Positions 34,426-47,359 of a stretch of DNA of 64,000 nucleotides are shown here, in pieces; position 1 is the stretch's first letter, and each line of letters starts with the position of its first letter. This DNA comes from Certhia americana (lineage: Eukaryota; Chordata; Aves; Passeriformes; Certhiidae). The DNA lies in contig CM031857.1 of assembly GCA_018697195.1 (NCBI GenBank), forward strand, positions 99,014,256-99,078,255, given 5' to 3'. The notes beneath the pieces were generated by a model that was given only the letters and a program-made list of their open reading frames with translations, had not been told where the DNA came from and did no database searches. A program made the position numbers and the translations under genes.

Positions 34426-37400
34426 GTCTGATTGCCTGATCATCCTATTAAACTGTTTATTCATAAGAAACATAATAAACCCATTTGGTACCTAATGCTT
34501 CTTCTGATTATTAATGCGGGATGTAAAAGAAAATGGTACTTCTGATTACTTGCATCAGAAACTCAAACTCAAACTAGTTTCAGTAACACACCATAGTTTA
34601 TGTCACTCAATGGTGTATACTATTATCCTTTGAGGCACGGAATACCCTTGTTCCTTTGATTCAAAGTATGTGAAAGCCTTTATCTGTGAGAATCTAATAA
34701 CTAACTGACATTTAAAAAAAAATCTATCATTTTTAATTAACTTGATGTCATATTTCACTTCTGTATCTGGGAAAACCACAGTTGTTTGTATTAAAATTGA
34801 TGGGCCAATGCTCTCAGGGCCAAAATTTCAGCTGAAGTAAATTATGTGGTTTGAAAGAACTACGGAAATACTTACCATTTGAAGGTATAGCTTTTGGCTT
34901 CATCTTACAGAGTCATTGTCTTCTGTGGGCTTCCTGAAATGCATGTTAAGCAAGAACTGGTGAGAAATGAAAGCACACAGTTAAACTTACATCTGTGCGT
35001 AAAGAGCTTTCCACAGCTTAATTTAATGCCTGTATTGAATACAATCATTAGTCCAATAATGTCAAACAATTTGATTAATATTGAAAAGGTAGGCAAATCT
35101 TGTAAAATTTTACATATCTGCAGGAAGATCTTTCACAATGTCTCTGCCAATGTTAACCAATAGTAGATGATCTGAAGGTCCCAATACTAGAGATACCTTT
35201 AGGTAAAAATTAAAAAGAAATTTGCTACAAATATAAATTTTGAGTTTCATGTGTTTCTGAAGTTTCTGTGCTTTTCAGGGAGTTGTGTTCCAATCAGTTT
35301 GTTAGAATGAATTAAAGCAGTGTCCCAGTTTAAAGGTGCAAGGCACAAAAGAAACATCTTCTCAGCATTTTGCTCTTGTCTTGAACCACCAGTTATCTCT
35401 CAAGGTCCTAAGGATAGAACAATTTTCTTGTGAAATTGGGCAAAATTACAGAAGAATCATCAGACCTTAGATGTGTTGGTTGTTTTCCTGATTTTGGGGT
35501 TTTTTTGGTGGTTTTTTTTTTTTTTTTTTTTTTTTTGTTTTGTTTTTTTTTTTTTTTTTTTTTGGTTTTTTTTTTTTTTTTTTTTGTTTTATCTCGTAGT
35601 GATATTTTGAAGAGCTGGTCACCATAGCAACAAAATAGGTTTTACAGGCTGCAAACAGTTCAAGAGTCTGTTGAACTGACAAAATGGCATGGTGCAGACA
35701 AAATAGAAAAATTAGTTGTGTGTCTTTTGGGACTGTTGCAGGGAGGAATAAGTTCTTTCTGTTTGAGAAAATTTTGACCTTGACCATAATTTTTTCCCCT
35801 AATGTGAGTATAAAGTAAAGTCTGTCTAGACACTAAAAGAAATGCTGTTGCAAATGGTATTGTAGATGGTGAGTTCTACTTTTGTAATGCTGCAGTCTCT
35901 GCCATGGATATATTTGAGTTGCCAGGAGAATATGTCCAAACCAAGGGGCTGGGGGGTGCAAGAGGGTCAGCACAAGGACACGTTTCTGTTCTCCCTGGCG
36001 GTAGCACTGCAAGCAGTAGGCCTTGGGGGCTGACCCTGGGCTCTGCTGGTGAGCTCAGTACATGACAGAGCATCTTGAGCATGGCACAAGGTAGCTTGGG
36101 TACAGTCCTAGAGCCAGGAGAGGGGCACAGTGGCAACCTTGAGGTCCTCAGTAGCTGCAGTGGGGGATCAGGGACCCAGGACAGCCACTGACACAGCTTC
36201 TGAAAAGCTGAGTTAAAGGCATCCAGCACCTCTTGGGCCCCTTGGCTGGCTTTTACTGGAGGAGCTGGGTAAATTTTTTTTTTTCCTACAATACATTCAA
36301 CTGTGTTATGTAGGTGATCAATTAAAAACCTGCCTCCTTGAGTGAACATGATCCCGGGATTTTCTGGTCTGTGAATCTCTGTGATTGGTTTTTTTTTACT
36401 TGATTGTCAGTATTTCATGGAAGGTCATAAGTTTAGCTATACTTTTTTCCGATTCTTTGTCCTGGCTTATATTATTTCTTTCTAATCTCCTAACTAAATT
36501 CCAGTACTTTCACCATATTTCTCTTTCTCCTTCTGAGGCACTAACGCCTTCTTTCTGATTCTGCCTGAGGGCTGTCCTGGGAGTACAGAGGAGGGCTCAA
36601 GTGCTAGTTTGCTGAGTGTGCTTAGGTTCCAGAGAATTAGCCTGTGGTAAAGGTAGTGTTGCTTTAATAAAAATCTGTTGAGTCCATTGCTTTCATCCCC
36701 ATAGTGAAACTTTTTTTTATTCTATATCTCAGGTTCAAGATTGCATTCACTTATTGTGTTCACTAGAGTGAAGAAACCTAAAGGGAGGTGGAGGTGCAAG
36801 GAAATTCTTATCGTACCTGTATCATCAACTAATCCTTGATTAATCCTTAAATGAGATTTTCTCAAGTCCACTCTTCCTCTGTACTCAATTGTACTTGGAA
36901 GCATTCATGGAGAGACATGTCTAGATTGAATTCTGAAATATTCTTTAGGGGAAGAAAGTGTCTCACTCAATTCTTGTTCACATGTGGTAAACAGAAAAGA
37001 CCTGGTCTGGTTGAAGAGGAGACAGTCTGGGTTATCAGCAGGTATTCTGGGCTCAGCTCACTTTCCACCTGTTAGGGATGCAGTAGATCCAAGTTCAAGT
37101 TGAACAGTACCCAATAGCCTGGAAAGTGGCCAGGCAATGTGACTGGCATGCTTACATATATTTCTGGAGCTGTTGTTTGCATTTCATGGCAGATGGAGCT
37201 GGGATTTTCCAATTTCCTGTAAGGAGGAAGTATCTGGAGCAAGAAGAAAAGGCCTGGTGAATTCCAGAATTTTGGAACAAATATAAGCCCTGCGGTATAA
37301 AAGCCAAAACAGAGGTATCCAGACAAAGAATTGACCACTTATTTTTATCATTTATTTCCTTAAAAGAAAGAAGGAAGTTTCTTCTGAGCTTGGATGGAAT

Positions 37401-37566
37401 TTTTCTTCTGAAAAGAAGAAGCAAGGATGGATGTAAGAAATACTGATCTAAGATGGTAAGTTATAGAAATATTTAAAGTTAGGTCTCAATCCAACTATTC
37501 CCTCTTGAGTTCTTAGATTCAGCAGTTTATTTAAGTAGGAGATTGAAATAATCAATAATCTGGAGT
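34426..37566. other. Unique DNA with T-rich tract and a GC-richer patch
   Basis: A T/G-rich tract lies at 35490-35590. At about 35930-36250 a G+C-richer patch carries a 157-codon - strand frame (35876-36349). Its first 60 residues look more protein-like (for example EVLDAFNSAFQKLCQWLSW) than the Pro/Leu/Ser-rich rest, but I know no family for it and see no splice or start context. Confidence 0.45.
35490..35590 (+). repeat. T-rich tract with G interruptions, about 100 bases
   Basis: Long T runs are broken only by G, GG or GGTGG. The open frame over it is low complexity (Phe-rich) and is an artefact. Confidence 0.9.
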
Positions 37567-37639
37567 TCGTTGGGGGTTTTTTTTGGGTTTTTTTTTGGTT
37601 TTTTTGTGGGTTTTTTTGGTTTTTTTTTTTTTTTTTTTT
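37567..37639 (+). repeat. G/T tract: G clusters between T runs, then poly(T)
   Basis: GTTGGGGG, GGG, GG, GTGGG and GG are separated by 7-9 T, and a 20-base T run ends it at 37639. C is absent and A appears only at the edges. Confidence 0.9.
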
Positions 37640-40600
37640 GCATAGCTTTATATTTGGAATTGGCCAAATAGCAGAAAATTGCTGACAGGTAACTCAGTCA
37701 CTAAATTATAGAACAAAAATATTTTAAGCATACATATTATATTACAGAAATAGTTAAAAATACCTTTCTTTTTTGTCCAGCCCCATCATATGCTTATGTG
37801 TGTGTACAGAGGTACAGCTACACACCCACATCCACACCCACCCACCCCTTCAGATAACTTTGCTTGAATTCATCATCAAATTCCTCAAGCCAAGTGACTC
37901 TGTGTCCATAAAGCCTCCAAAGGCCTATGCTCAGGAACTTTCCTTTCCTCCCTGTGTCCCAAGGCCTGTGCTTCCCCAGTGATGCATCTTCATTCCAATC
38001 TCCAGACAAGAGTGTACTTAGAGACTTGCAAAAGCTTGAAAAAATGGAGCTGGGGCACAAACTTGAGACCCATGTTACCAACCTGACATGGAGGCAAATG
38101 CACTATATGCAAAGAAGATCCTGTCCCTCCACAATTTTTTCGTGCTTTTCTACTCCTTTATCTTCAACTCTGTCTGCAATAACTTTACAGCAGCCTTATC
38201 TCAAGAAGCCTGCTCCTTACAGAAAACAGTTGTCCTGACAAATCAGTTACCTGTTGCCTATTCATAATCAGTTCTTGAGGTCACAACAAATGCATGCAAG
38301 CATACAGAAAGCGTGAGAGGGCATTAACAAGAGGTGGGCTGTACCATTCACTGACAGGGCAATGAATCTCTCTGTGTCAGCAGATGAATCATTCATTACT
38401 ACCTGGAGAAACATCTGCAAAACTGTGTGGAGTAAACTGAGGGTACAACAAAGTGAATGAAGGCAGCAGTACCAGATGGACAAATGCATTTCTCAAAATT
38501 GTTTGGGTTTTGGGTTTTTTTTTAATAGAAAACACCAGATGGCTTTAGTTATCTTGTCTTTAGTAGGTTGCAAACATTTTGCTTCCAACAAGTTCTGACT
38601 CCTCTGTCAGTACCAACTGGCAGTATAAATCACTTCACTTAACTTTGAACCCTAACAGTTAGATATGAAGTTTAAACTGGCTGAAGATCATGCTTGGCTG
38701 CTATGAACACACTAAGTGCATCTGCAGAAGAAGCCTAATTTTGCCTTTTCTGGATACCTGTCTTAAAAAGGGATAGATTGTTATCCATCCATATTGAATC
38801 ACCTCTTTGTTCAATATATAAGGAATCTAGGCTTTGGATTACAGTGATATGACTAAGTTTCAGAGGGCTGATTACAGAAAAGAAGAACCCTGTCTTAATA
38901 GTCCATGTAAAGTCTCCCATGCATTGCTGTTCTTAAATACAGATTGCAGTTGGCAAGGCCAGAGCTTAACTGTTCTCTGTCTTTTAAAAAGGATGTGGTT
39001 ATCTTATTCATTTTGAGAATCAAAAAGCCTTCCTGTCCTGGAAGTGATGGTCCATGTATTATCCTTGTAAGAAAGGCATTCAGATTCCATAAGGCATCAT
39101 TTAAAAGACTATTTATTAACACTAACACTGGAGGATAAAGTAGTATTGATAATCTTACATCCCTTTAGATGGCAAAACCCACAGTTTGTGCAGTTGAAGG
39201 GGCCTGTGATCCACAAAGTACAGACCTTGCCTAGGAAGAGGTCCATCCATTTTGATCATTTGAGCTATTATAGAACTTTCCTACAAGAAAATGGCTATTC
39301 ATAATTTCTACTCTCAAACTTAGGGATTTCTTGCCATACTTTTAGAGAAAGATGGGGTTAGGCTGATGGTCTAATCCCAGGTACAAAGTGTGAGCTGTCT
39401 GCAGGCTCCTCTGTTACAGCAAACTGGCTGAGTTTATCCTGCATCCCAGACCTTTGTGTGGCACAGCACTGCCTGAAGGTCAGGCTGGGCTTGCAGAACA
39501 GCCTTGCACAGCACAGCACAGCACTGACTGCTCAGGTTAACTGCTATGGGGATTGCTGTCTCCTCAATGTACAATGGCCTTCAGGCAGGACCACTGTAAC
39601 ATCTTCAGAACATCTGTGGAGCTCATGCAAGCAATATCTGTATTTATTTTTTTTGTGGAAGCTTTGTTAAGCTTGTTAACACAATGCATGTTTTGTTATT
39701 TTGAGGCACTTCTGCTAAATGTCCTTGTTCCTCTACTGCACATCCTGGGCTTTTTACTCAACAGCTGCTCTTCTGCAACAAACTGATGCACACTAAACTT
39801 TGGAGGCCTTAGCAAAAGCCTCACACATGATGCCTCTATGAAAGAAGCTTAAAACATTGCAATATCAAATTGAGAGCTGGGACAGATGCACAGAGCAGTG
39901 ATCCAGGCTGATCTTTTTAGCTCAGCATAGGAAAGGTACATTCTAAGATAACCTTTATATCAGACTTATTGTTATGAGATTTTGCACTGAGATGTGTGCA
40001 CCTGTTTTTATGAGAGTCCCAGGGTGACTTTTGGAGTCAAACTGACATCTCTTCCTGGAGGGCAGGTTCCATTTAAGATGCTTTTGTATCTCAGTCTCTC
40101 CCAAGTACAGATGTGCACCCTTAGAGGTTGTGAGTGAATGGCTTTGGGACTTTTGAAATGCTATTTTTGCAGCTAACTAATTCAATGAGTAAATAGATTT
40201 TCTCCCAGTGAAAGATCAGATATCCTTAATGTACATGGTAGTATTTTACCGTGGAGACAATCATCATGGCAGATGCTGAACAAAAATACAGATATTCCCT
40301 GCTCTGAAACATACCCAAAGCCCTGGGCATCACCTGCCCTTACAACTTGTTTATGGCTTCTCATCTGGTAGGTATTTTTTTCCTGTCCTTGTCTTCAGAT
40401 TCTTTATTGTACCTTGGTAATAAATTTTTTCTTGAAATCTTATGCTGAGGTGTGTGTATTTGGTCTCTTATAAGGCTAAACAGAAAGGAAGAATGGTTAT
40501 AGAGTTGCTCAAATACAGCTTGACAATGACTGTAGAGGGAAACATTAGAGAGAATGCCAAATTTTTTGTTTCAGATAAGATGATTCTTTTGTCTTTACTT

Positions 40601-43600
40601 TCAGCCATCCCAATCTTGAGCTAATAAAGCACATTTCCCCAAAGTCACCTATTAGTTTCTAATTTTATTGCTTGGCACAATCTCAGCTATATTCAATCCT
40701 CTCTATGCTATAACCCTGCAATCTGCCATTTCCCCCTGTTTTTCTCTTTGCAATTATCAAATTACATTTTTTACATGTAGTTTCCATTTTTTCCCTAACA
40801 TTGGTGTCCAGACAGTGCAACCTCCTTTTCATACTAGGCTGATGAGTTTCTTGTTACACTGATTCTATCTGATCAGGCAGTCATGATTTATTTTTTGTTG
40901 TTTAAGGAATTTTCAAAGCTTTCACAAGGCTGTTTTTAAAGAGTTTCCAATCCCTCATGCTTTCTTTTAAAAGATCAAGGTTCTTCAATTTTGTACCTGG
41001 CTTTATATCACACAAGTTGCCTTCAAAGGTATTTTGTTTCTATTAATTTTGATTAAGAAATAATAATTTTCAGCTCTAAATTGAGTACATGCTCAGATTG
41101 CTGAGGGAATTTGTTTTTTCCCCTTAAAGCATGTATTTAAACCATTTATGTTATCATTCATTCTGTTGCGAAGGACTGGACTGCAGTCCCCAGTTTGGCT
41201 TTGGTGTAGGTTGAGCCTAACTAAAATATTGATTCAGTGTCTGAAGGGTTGATTCACCCTTGATTTGGTCACTACAGACCATTAGTCAGAGTCCTTGACT
41301 TTTATCACTCTCAGCTGTAGGCTTGCTCTGGACGAACACCAGGTGCTGCTCCCAGAAACCTGCTAAATACAAACCTGGTCTGAGGAAAGGGGTCACTTAA
41401 ATAATTTAATACCTAATAGATGGACTTCCTTAAATACAGAAGTCATCATGAGACTATGGACAATGTCTTTAGAAGTGGGGAAGGGTCTGTGAAAAGGAAA
41501 CAGTGGAAGTTTCTTTGGCTATAGGATGTTGAGAACAACTTGGCAATTATAATTTGTAGGTAAGTAATATGAAATTGGAGGCATTTTCTTCTTGAATTTG
41601 GAGTTTTCAGAACTTCAGTCAGCTGTGACTGAAATTTTGGACAGAAAGATTATAGTAATTACAAGTGACATACTTGTTTATCCTTTTAACATAGGCAGAA
41701 AAAGGCTGTTAAGTCATTGGAATAATTCAGATAGAATGAGGAAAAATGTTTTACATAATCAAGACTGAATTTGCTGCTCCAAGGACTAGCATTTATTATG
41801 GAAAATTTTTTGTACTTATGTACTTTACAAATTTACAAGGGTACTTAGAAATACATGCACTCAAGTACTTTGCATAACAGTAATGGTTACAAACTAATGA
41901 AAATATATTTAGGTCAGACATTAAGACCTAGCAAAACACTCTTAAAGTAAATCTCAATAAAAATAAACCCCATCATTATCACCTATGATAGGATTTAATA
42001 AAACCAGATTTGTGTAATAATATTTTTATTTTGGATACAAAAAAAAAAAATATTCTGACAAGAGTCTATTTGACTGACTGTGGTAACACAAGAAATGTGT
42101 TATCAAAAGCAGGTTCCTCCTACCAGATCTGGTGCACTGAAGTCCAAATATTTGTTGCTAAGTTTATGGGTGGCAATTTTTGACAAAGCTTTTCATTTTT
42201 CAAACTGGTCATTAATGACACACAGTGCCCACATAATTTTTCAAATACTTGCATATTGATCCAACTCAGTTACATAAACATCTTGAGTCTTGATTTTGCC
42301 TTACAAAGAATTTGCTAGGAAAATGCTAAAGTTAGTTAAAATGACCTCTTTTATCAATACTTACCTCTATGTACATTTCTTAGATACCCACAGACTTTTG
42401 GAAATTGCATGGTTATTATGGATATTTAGGAAAAGACAGCTACTATGTCTCCCTAGCTAGGTCACATTGCATTGTGTACCTGAATGCTTTAAATATCTTA
42501 AATATTACCATCTCTGACAGTAATACTCTCATTTCCTCAGGAGTATCTTTCTGTTACTGCAGTTCCATGGTTTTCTTATTGATGTACCTTAGTCTATATA
42601 AATCTGATTGTTACATTGGGTTCTTCCTTTTTGTAGGTATGATTTCATACAACTGGATCTCCCTGTATAGAAATATATAAAATATTTTCCTTGGAGAGTA
42701 ATAAATGACTTTAACTCAACATGGTGAATAAGTAGAAATTTCTTCTCCTTCCTTCCACTTACTGGCGGAACCTCAGAATTCAGAGATCTTATTTCAACTG
42801 TTTCAAAACTTTTCCTACAATCCATGTCATTAATTTATGATATTTTTTTCCTTCTTTCTATTTATTATGAGGGTCTGGCCTCAGTATGAACCTTGAGAGA
42901 TTGCCATCCAGGAGCATTAAAGAGATTTAAATCCCTTAATGTTCAATGCTTTAAAAACTATTTTATGATATGCCAATTAAAGGTGACATTTTGCAATCCC
43001 TCAATCATGAGTGGCTCCCTAAAGTAACAGGATCCCGCAGAGTATATTACAGATATGGCTCAAGAGAAAATTAACAGTGTATCATATTTCCCCTCTTGCC
43101 CTTTCCTCATTCCCTGAAAAATGCAACTTTAAAAAGACAAGGAATTTAATACAGATTATTGCTGGGTTGAAGGATGCCATTTTTGTTGCAGGAGAGGAAG
43201 TTCTAAGTGCTTTAGATAAAAACAATGGCCATCCAAAGTGGATAATTCCTGATGCAGGAAATGTAACTCTTGGGATGGGGGGCTCTCCCTTCATAAATAT
43301 TTTCTAGAGAAAGGTATAGAAAGCTATACACTCATGTATTACTGCTAGAGATGAGCAGTCTTAACATTTAGGAGTCCTTTCTGACCTGTCTTTATGGTCT
43401 ACTTCAGCTGTTTGCAGCTATGACCACTTCATAATCATTCTGGGAGCGTGGATGGCAACTACCACATTTGGGGAACAAGTGAAAACATAATAGATTTGGC
43501 ACAACTGCTACCATATTCTCTACATTTTTGTGAATCCTTTAATGTTTCTCCTGTACCACTCAACCCACTACTCTGATTAATGGAATAAAATTATGAAGGA

Positions 43601-44770
43601 AAACATATTCTGGGCAAAGCTGAAGCCAAATCTACCTTTAGTGGAACGAGATGCAATTTCTCATAAGTTAGGAGAGCTGCACCCTCATATATTACAGATA
43701 TATTTGATGAGTTTGCATTCTCCTTCTTTTTAATCAAATGGATGGATTAAAAAAGGCTTTACACACGGAGAAAGGGAGAAGACAGTGGCTGCTTTTAGTG
43801 CTTATGTGGGAAGTGCTCTCCCCCCTAAAAGTACCACTCAGAGATGGCCCTTCTTGGCTTCTCCATGGCCAACAAAAGTGCAAAACCCAGATACCATTGC
43901 AGATCTGCATATTCTCCTACCATTCACTCATAGTCATTGCCCAGTTAAACTGCTGAAATTGACCACCAATATCCAGTGTGGGGCTGAGCAGCTGACAGAC
44001 TGGAGGAGACACGAATTAGTCTTCCTGTTTCTAAAGTTCTTTTATATGCTGTCTGTTAACCTTTAAATATTAAAAATTTAGCATAATTATAAATGCCAGC
44101 TCTGTTTAATCAGCACTCAGAAATAGCATAGCTATTGCAAAGGGGCCTTGGCTGAGCCATAAACAAGCAGCTCTTTCAGAGATGCTCTTAGTAGGCAAAG
44201 CATGTGCCCGGCTGTGGGGTTTGGGGATTTTTTGTTTGTTTTTTTTTTTCATTTAAGGACATATAATGCCTCCATTTTATGTATCTCTTATCTTTGCCTT
44301 GCCTCATGCTGGAAGGTTCTTTAAGAAAACTATTTAAAGCCTGCTCTGTATGGGATGAACCAACACAACCTGCTGTGAATTGAAGAATGCCTGTGTATCT
44401 CTGGTTCATCTCATAGCACTGGAGAGCACAGGGGTAGGGTTTTGTTCTCTTCAAAGCCAGAATGCCTTTTCAGAAAGCGCTTCATTGATAGGAAAAGTTC
44501 CCATTTTTTGAAATGTAAAGAGGACAAAAAATGTAACATTTCCTGTGCTGTTGACATCTCTATTGTTGTCTGGAGGAAGAGCTGATAATCAGCTATGTTG
44601 CACCTTATCTCTGGCTTCAGTGGAATGTCTTGCAAAGCAAAAGCCGAAATCTTGAAATTTGCAGTTGGTGAAAACAAGACATTCGCTCACAGATTGAGAT
44701 AAAAGTGGCAGATGTGAATAAGAAGAAAGTCCTCATCACATCTAGCCTTTTATCTCAAGCCAGAGACCCT
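37640..44770. other. Long repeat-poor stretch, no gene recognised
   Basis: About 7 kb without a CR1 or LTR that I recognise. Small features: a C/A microsatellite at 37820-37848, GCACAGCACAGCACAGCACT at about 39505-39524, and a 12-base A run at 42039-42050. A region open on both strands at 43077-43307 encodes a mildly protein-like + peptide (GNVTLGMGGSPF) after a TTTTTGTTGCAG acceptor-like string near 43190, but the evidence is too thin to call an exon. Confidence 0.5.
37820..37848 (+). repeat. C/A-rich microsatellite
   Basis: Imperfect CACACCCACA and CCACCCA units. Confidence 0.8.
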
Positions 44771-44866
44771 CTGTCAGATCTCACAGCATTACACAGCTGA
44801 AACAGAGATTGTATTTGGTTACTGCTCAAATGGGAGACCTCGGGGGCGAAATCCCATGCTGGTGTA
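44771..44866 (+). repeat. 5S-rRNA-like segment, possible AmnSINE1-type SINE
   Basis: GTCAGATCTCACAGC, TTGGTTACTGCTCAAATGGG, AGACCTCGGGGGCGAAATCC and CATGCTGGTG follow the order of the 3' half of 5S rRNA ('GTCTGATCTCGGAAGC ... TGGTTAGTACTTGGATGGGAGACC ... GGGAATACCGGGTGCTG'), including most of the internal C-box. About 11 extra bases lie between the first two blocks. Old amniote SINEs such as AmnSINE1 begin with a 5S-derived head, which is my preferred reading. A stand-alone 5S pseudogene is the alternative. The tRNA-like and tail parts of AmnSINE1 were not recognised downstream. Confidence 0.5.
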
Positions 44867-47327
44867 GAAGCAGAGTAACTGGTTCCACCCTTCCGAAACC
44901 AGCTGAGATCTGAGAAGAGTTCAAGGAAACGGGGGTAGTTTCATTTGCAACTCTGTAAGAAGCCTGAGTTCCTGGGGCAGAGGTCTGCATGAAAACAGCC
45001 TTTAGTAAAAGCTGTTTGAGACACGATCCTTTCAGTTTCTAATTTCTGTAGTACTTTGTGACTCTTCTCAGGTCAGTACAACCATTAGTTGGGCCTGTAT
45101 AAATTACATCAAGCACAGTTGGGAATGAGAGGGTAAGGCAGCAGCGGCTTAAAGAGCTTTTAAGCCCTCATTATCAATCACAATTTGCAAGAAGTAGAAG
45201 GCTCCAGTTGGGATAGCATTGGTTTCAGTTTCCCTTTTCCACCAAGGCTAGAAGAATTTGATAATAGAGAATGGGCTCTGTAGTATCCCAGGGAGGTGGC
45301 ATATTTAAACAAAATAATATTTTTATAAAATTTATTTCCTGCTCTTATGAAAGCATTTTAAAAAGTTACACTAAGAACTAAACCATTGTGCTGGACCAAT
45401 GAGATTCCATCTTCAAATATTTAATTAATGTCCTGATTTTAGGTGTCCCTATAGAGTAGTCTGTGGGGGATCTAGGGTCTTGACTTGCTTCTTCACACAA
45501 AGGGACGTGACACCAGTTGAGGCCCTCAGTTATCTCTCCTTACCTCCTCCTCTTGGGCCAAGTGGGTCTGGGGCTCTTCTCCCATGCCCAGCACACATGT
45601 ATCTATCAAAGAAATACATAAGTCTTCAATATACATTACACTTCTACACAATTTTAAGGCAAAGCTGTTGGATATGCTGATTGGAGCACATGTCCAGTTG
45701 ACAGGAATTGGTTCAATGGGTCTTTGTATATTTGGAGTAAGGAAATAAAATTCACCTCCAGAAAGCCAGAAAATATGGACAAGAAGTCATCTCACTGCTG
45801 CACTACCCCAGACAGTGCCAGTTGTCAGCCAGTGTGGTTGCTTCACAGTCACCAGCAAGGAAATGTCAAAAAGAATGAAGCCTTGTGATGAGGGACTTTG
45901 CCTGTAAGGGATTGAAATGTGGCTTCAACACTTAGTCTGAAATTTTTTCAATAATTTATTCATTAATTGTTTGCAATAAAAATAAACACACAGGAATGCA
46001 ACTGATGTGCTATAAAATGTAGTGTGTGTTATGTGCCTATATTTCTCACTTGCTGGACTGATAAATTCTGAATTTGTTGATATAAGGTCAAAAAAAGAAA
46101 AAAAGCTCCAAACAAAGAGGAAAAAGAAAGGCTGAGTAGGGTCTTATGTCGACTTTTACACTCTTTTTCTACCATTCTCAAAACCCTGTGCTTAACACAG
46201 CCAACAGAATGGTAGGTGATTTAGATGTAAACACTCCAATGACAAGGAGGGAATTCAACCAAGTCACTGCTCTCTGGGCAATCACTCCTTCAGCAGAGAT
46301 GCAATAAGAATGAGAAATCACAGACATAGTCTTCAGGGGTAATATTTCAAACATTTCAGTATTGCCATGGTTTCTGTTTTAAGCTGAGATCAGAAAAGAT
46401 CATCTTTTCATTGTATAATGTAAGTGAAGTGATTTGAACAAAACCAGAGAAAAGAATATTCTGTAAGGGAATCATACTCTGCAAGTTTTTCTGCAAAGGT
46501 CAATTTCAAATATCTTGAACTAGTATTTTTCTCACGTCAGTTTTGCAAGGTCCCCAAACAATGTAGGATTCTGTCCAAGTTTTTTGCTAAAATCCAGTGC
46601 AGGAGACAGCTCTGCAAAGTAGCACCTATTTTGCAGCAAATCTGTATTTCTCTCTTAAAACATTATAACAGACAAACGCATGAATGTGAAGTCAAAGAGT
46701 CATCTTTGAAAGCCAGGCATCTGGTTTTCAAAATTTGACTATTTGCACAGATTGATTAAACCCTGGGTTTCTGTTATTTGAATGCTGACCATAATAACTT
46801 CAGAGCTGAATTATGGTGAATGAATTGGGTGTACAAAGGCATCTGCCAAAAGATAACTCTGAAATCAAAGAAAGGCTGCCTGCAACCCTAAGAAAAGAAG
46901 AGATACTACTATTCTAATCAGCCTAACAGTGGTTAAAAATCTCTTTTCAAGGTTTCTTTGAGCACATCTGTGATTGTGTGATATATTTCAAGAATAAAAA
47001 CTTTACGTTTTCAGAACGTAAGTGATCTACACGTACAAAGCTAACTAGCTATCACTACAACAGAGTATGTAGTATTTTCTGTTCTCATGTTGGAACACAC
47101 CATAACTAGATTTCCATATTTCACTGCAAACTCTTATGTCATAACCTTGAGAAATATGCAACAGCTCTGCAAATCAATCAACAGAATTATACTCTCTTTT
47201 TAATATAGCTCACTCTCCTCCTTGACTATGGCAGAGAAAGGACACTTTGGATTAGTGTTTAATCAGTAGGTTCTCTGACTTGGTCTTGAAATGTCATCTC
47301 TTAATCTCCCTTGCCTTGAAAAATGAA

Positions 47328-47359
47328 GATATTGGGATTTGATATTGGGATTTGATATA
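47328..47359 (+). repeat. 13-base tandem repeat, about 2.5 copies
   Basis: GATATTGGGATTT occurs at 47328-47340 and again at 47341-47353, followed by GATATA. Confidence 0.95.

Noticed and set aside
35430..35787. Phe-rich + and Lys-rich - frames
   Set aside because: They are translations of a T-rich homopolymer tract.
35876..36349. 157-codon - strand frame, possible gag-like start
   Set aside because: Only about 60 residues look protein-like. I could not match them to any retroviral or cellular family, and no LTR adjoins it.
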